Assembly: GCA_017792445.1 (NCBI GenBank)
Contig: CP051232.1
Span: forward strand, 1,612,001-1,676,000
DNA from: Maritimibacter sp.
GTDB lineage: Bacteria > Pseudomonadota > Alphaproteobacteria > Rhodobacterales > Rhodobacteraceae
DNA: 64,000 nucleotides
Reading direction: 5' to 3'
In this document: positions 62,203-64,000 of the stretch, in pieces
How positions within the stretch are numbered: position 1 is the first letter of the stretch
How the letters are laid out: each line of letters begins with the position of its first letter
Translations under genes and position numbers: made by a program
Notes under the pieces: generated by a model
Told to the model about the DNA's origin: nothing
The model's database searches: none
Seen by the model: the letters and a program-made list of their open reading frames with translations, nothing else

Positions 62203-64000
62203 ATGACCGATCTCACACTCAACATTCAGGGCCTGCATTGCGCCTCGTGCGTCGGACGCGTCGAGAAGACGCTGCGCGCCGTGCCCGGTGTGCGCGAGGC
62301 GAACGTCAACCTTGCCACGGAACAGGGGCGCGTCAGCTTCGACGACCCCGCGACGGCGGACGACATCCTGTCCGCGCTGATCAAGACGGGAAACCCCGCC
62401 TCGGTCGAAGAAGTCACGCTGGACATCGGCGGGATGCACTGTGCGTCCTGCGTGGGCCGGGTCGAGAAGGCCCTGCGCGCCGCTCCCGGCGTGGTCGAGG
62501 CCAACGTGAACCTCGCCACCGAGTCCGCGCTGGTGCGCTATCTCCCCGGTGCCGTGACGCCTCAGGCGCTGGCGGGCTTCGGGTCGGACAGCGGATACGA
62601 GACGAAGGTGCGGGCCGGTGACGATCATTCGCACCACAACCACATGGCCCACACCAAGGCCGAGGACGCCGCTCGCCTGAAGCGCGCGACACTGCTGGCG
62701 GCGATGCTGGCCGCGCCGGTCTTCGTGATCGAGATGGGCAGCCACGTGATCCCTGGGATGCACGCGCTGGTGATGAACACCATCGGCATGCAGACCAGCC
62801 GCATCCTTCAGTTCGTCCTGACCACCATCATCCTTGTCGGTCCCGGCCGCGAATTCTATCGCATCGGCATCCCCGCCCTGCTGCGCGGCGCGCCCGAGAT
62901 GAATTCGCTTGTCGCGCTGGGCACGGCGGCGGCCTATCTCTATTCCGTCGCCGCCACCTTCGCGCCGGGGATCTTTCCCGAGGGCGCGGCCAACGTCTAT
63001 TTCGAATCCGCCGCCGTGATCGTGGTGCTGATCCTGCTGGGCCGCTGGCTTGAGGCCCGCGCCAAGGGCCGCACCGGCGCGGCGATCCGCAAGCTGATCG
63101 CGCTGCAACCCGACACCGCCCGCGTCGAGCGGGACGGCAAGACCGTCGACCGCCCCATCGCCGAGATCGTGACCGGCGACATGATCCATGTCCGCCCCGG
63201 CGAACGGATCGCGGTGGACGGCGCGGTCGTGTCCGGCGACAGCCACGTCGACGAAAGCATGATCAGCGGCGAGCCCTTGCCCGTTCACAAGAGCGACGGC
63301 GATCCCGTCACCGGCGGCACGGTGAACGGCGCGGGTGCGCTGGTGTTCCGCGCCACCCATGTCGGCGCCGATACCACGCTGTCGCGCATCGTCGCGATGG
63401 TCGAACAGGCACAGGGCGCCAAGTTGCCGATCCAAAGCGTCGTCGACCGCATCACCGCGTGGTTCGTTCCCGCCGTGATCGCCGCCGCGCTGCTGACGCT
63501 GGCCGCTTGGCTGGTGTTCGGACCCGGCGTCGGCCTCGCGCTTGTCGCCGCCGTCGCGGTTCTTATCATTGCCTGCCCCTGCGCGATGGGTCTGGCCGTG
63601 CCCACCTCGATCATGGTCGGCACCGGTCGCGCCGCCGAACTTGGTGTGCTGTTCCGCAAGGGCGATGCGCTGCAGGCGCTGCAGGGGGTCGGTGTCGTCG
63701 CGCTGGACAAGACCGGCACCGTGACCGAGGGGCGCCCCGAACTGACCGACATCGCCGTGACCGGCGAGATGTCCGAGGACGACGTGCTGAGGTTCGCCGC
63801 CGCTGTAGAGGGCCAGTCCGAACACCCGGTGGCGCAGGCGCTGCTGCGCGCGGCCGAGACGCGCGGGCTGGACCTGCCCAAGGTCGAAGGCTTCCGCTCG
63901 ATCACCGGCTACGGCGTGGAAGGCACGGTCGCGGGGCGCAAGGTCATCGTCGGCGCCCGCCGCCTGATGGAGCGTGACGGCATCGCCGTCGGCGGCGCGA
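62203..64000 (+). CDS. copA: Copper-exporting P1B-type ATPase, 3' end outside window
   Basis: At least 599 aa; the gene continues past the right edge. Two N-terminal heavy-metal-binding domains (GLHCASC near 10 and GMHCASC near 80), a His-rich linker ([13 protein letters not shown]), membrane helices with the CPC motif (IIACPCAMG), and the phosphorylation loop DKTGTVTEG are visible, together with the TGE-like SGEPLPV actuator motif. It pumps Cu(I) out of the cytoplasm. The upstream CueR-type promoter predicts induction by copper; the cueR gene itself is not in view and may follow. Confidence 0.95.
   Translation, partial: MTDLTLNIQGLHCASCVGRVEKTLRAVPGVREANVNLATEQGRVSFDDPATADDILSALIKTGNPASVEEVTLDIGGMHCASCVGRVEKALRAAPGVVEANVNLATESALVRYLPGAVTPQALAGFGSDSGYETKVRAGDDHSHHNHMAHTKAEDAARLKRATLLAAMLAAPVFVIEMGSHVIPGMHALVMNTIGMQTSRILQFVLTTIILVGPGREFYRIGIPALLRGAPEMNSLVALGTAAAYLYSVAATFAPGIFPEGAANVYFESAAVIVVLILLGRWLEARAKGRTGAAIRKLIALQPDTARVERDGKTVDRPIAEIVTGDMIHVRPGERIAVDGAVVSGDSHVDESMISGEPLPVHKSDGDPVTGGTVNGAGALVFRATHVGADTTLSRIVAMVEQAQGAKLPIQSVVDRITAWFVPAVIAAALLTLAAWLVFGPGVGLALVAAVAVLIIACPCAMGLAVPTSIMVGTGRAAELGVLFRKGDALQALQGVGVVALDKTGTVTEGRPELTDIAVTGEMSEDDVLRFAAAVEGQSEHPVAQALLRAAETRGLDLPKVEGFRSITGYGVEGTVAGRKVIVGARRLMERDGIAVGGA

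Noticed and set aside
62119-63825. Minus-strand open frame opposite copA
   Set aside because: Composition-driven antisense frame; copA on the plus strand has all P-type ATPase motifs.
1-64000. CRISPR arrays, prophage, IS elements, toxin-antitoxin or defence islands
   Set aside because: No direct-repeat arrays, transposases, integrases or recognisable defence genes were found on either strand.

Overview
The window is a high-GC, gene-dense chromosomal segment of an alphaproteobacterium, most probably a marine Rhodobacterales (Roseobacter/Paracoccaceae group). The evidence is the sum of several family habits: tandem Hint_2 proteins, a PetP/PetR regulator pair, a VPLPA-CTERM protein, a Tat-signalled thioredoxin beside CcdA, an NDUFA9-type protein, a complete TRAP transporter, a Si-specific transhydrogenase and a histone-deacetylase-like gene heading an xseB-ispA-dxs operon. 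About 62 protein genes and one tRNA are supported. There is no phage, IS element or CRISPR array; the first gene (AEC transporter) and the last (copper P-type ATPase) run off the window.

Layout. 1-7.8 kb: AEC carrier, class A penicillin-binding protein, CcdA/thioredoxin pair, DMT exporter with its WYL regulator, a divergent GST, and cardiolipin synthase. 8-11.7 kb: purine salvage (adenine deaminase and AMP nucleosidase, overlapping), then an HU protein. 11.8-19.4 kb: ABC-F ATPase, class II aldolase/epimerase pair, a four-hairpin intergenic repeat, then the HDAC-like/xseB/ispA/dxs isoprenoid operon. 19.4-25.9 kb: secreted protein, soluble transhydrogenase, two tandem Hint proteins, petR/petP and branched-chain aminotransferase. 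26-32 kb: two coupled genes of unknown function, DMT transporter, a 65-aa basic protein, queG, GST, mtgA. 32-40 kb: glutamate synthase, with gltD and gltB separated by an alpha/beta hydrolase, a GFA-type zinc protein and a 35-codon ORF. 40-44 kb: uppP, NDUFA9-like protein, tRNA-Leu(CAG), a low-GC VPLPA-CTERM protein, arfB, a very unusual small transcript, and a queuosine-precursor transporter. 44-54 kb: phytase-like esterase, mepA, MFS, YggT, recQ, yaaA, trhO, pncA, pncB, FAH hydrolase. 55-64 kb: FNT channel and MFS pair, a GntR-controlled TRAP/MetE-like locus, and copA behind a textbook CueR promoter.

The most unusual signals are non-coding or mosaic: (i) 43320-43500, minus strand, where a 17-nt perfect complement of the 16S rRNA 3' end precedes an 18-codon ORF, a matching anti-SD segment lies downstream, and an intrinsic terminator closes the unit; (ii) the tandem Hint genes, whose 197-residue C-terminal halves differ at only 6 positions while their N-terminal 100 residues are strongly diverged and lower in GC; (iii) a petP promoter whose 17-bp spacer is exactly an inverted repeat; (iv) the hairpin array at 15214-15343; and (v) several tiny genes with strong translation signals. 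No function has been assigned where the sequence does not support one.
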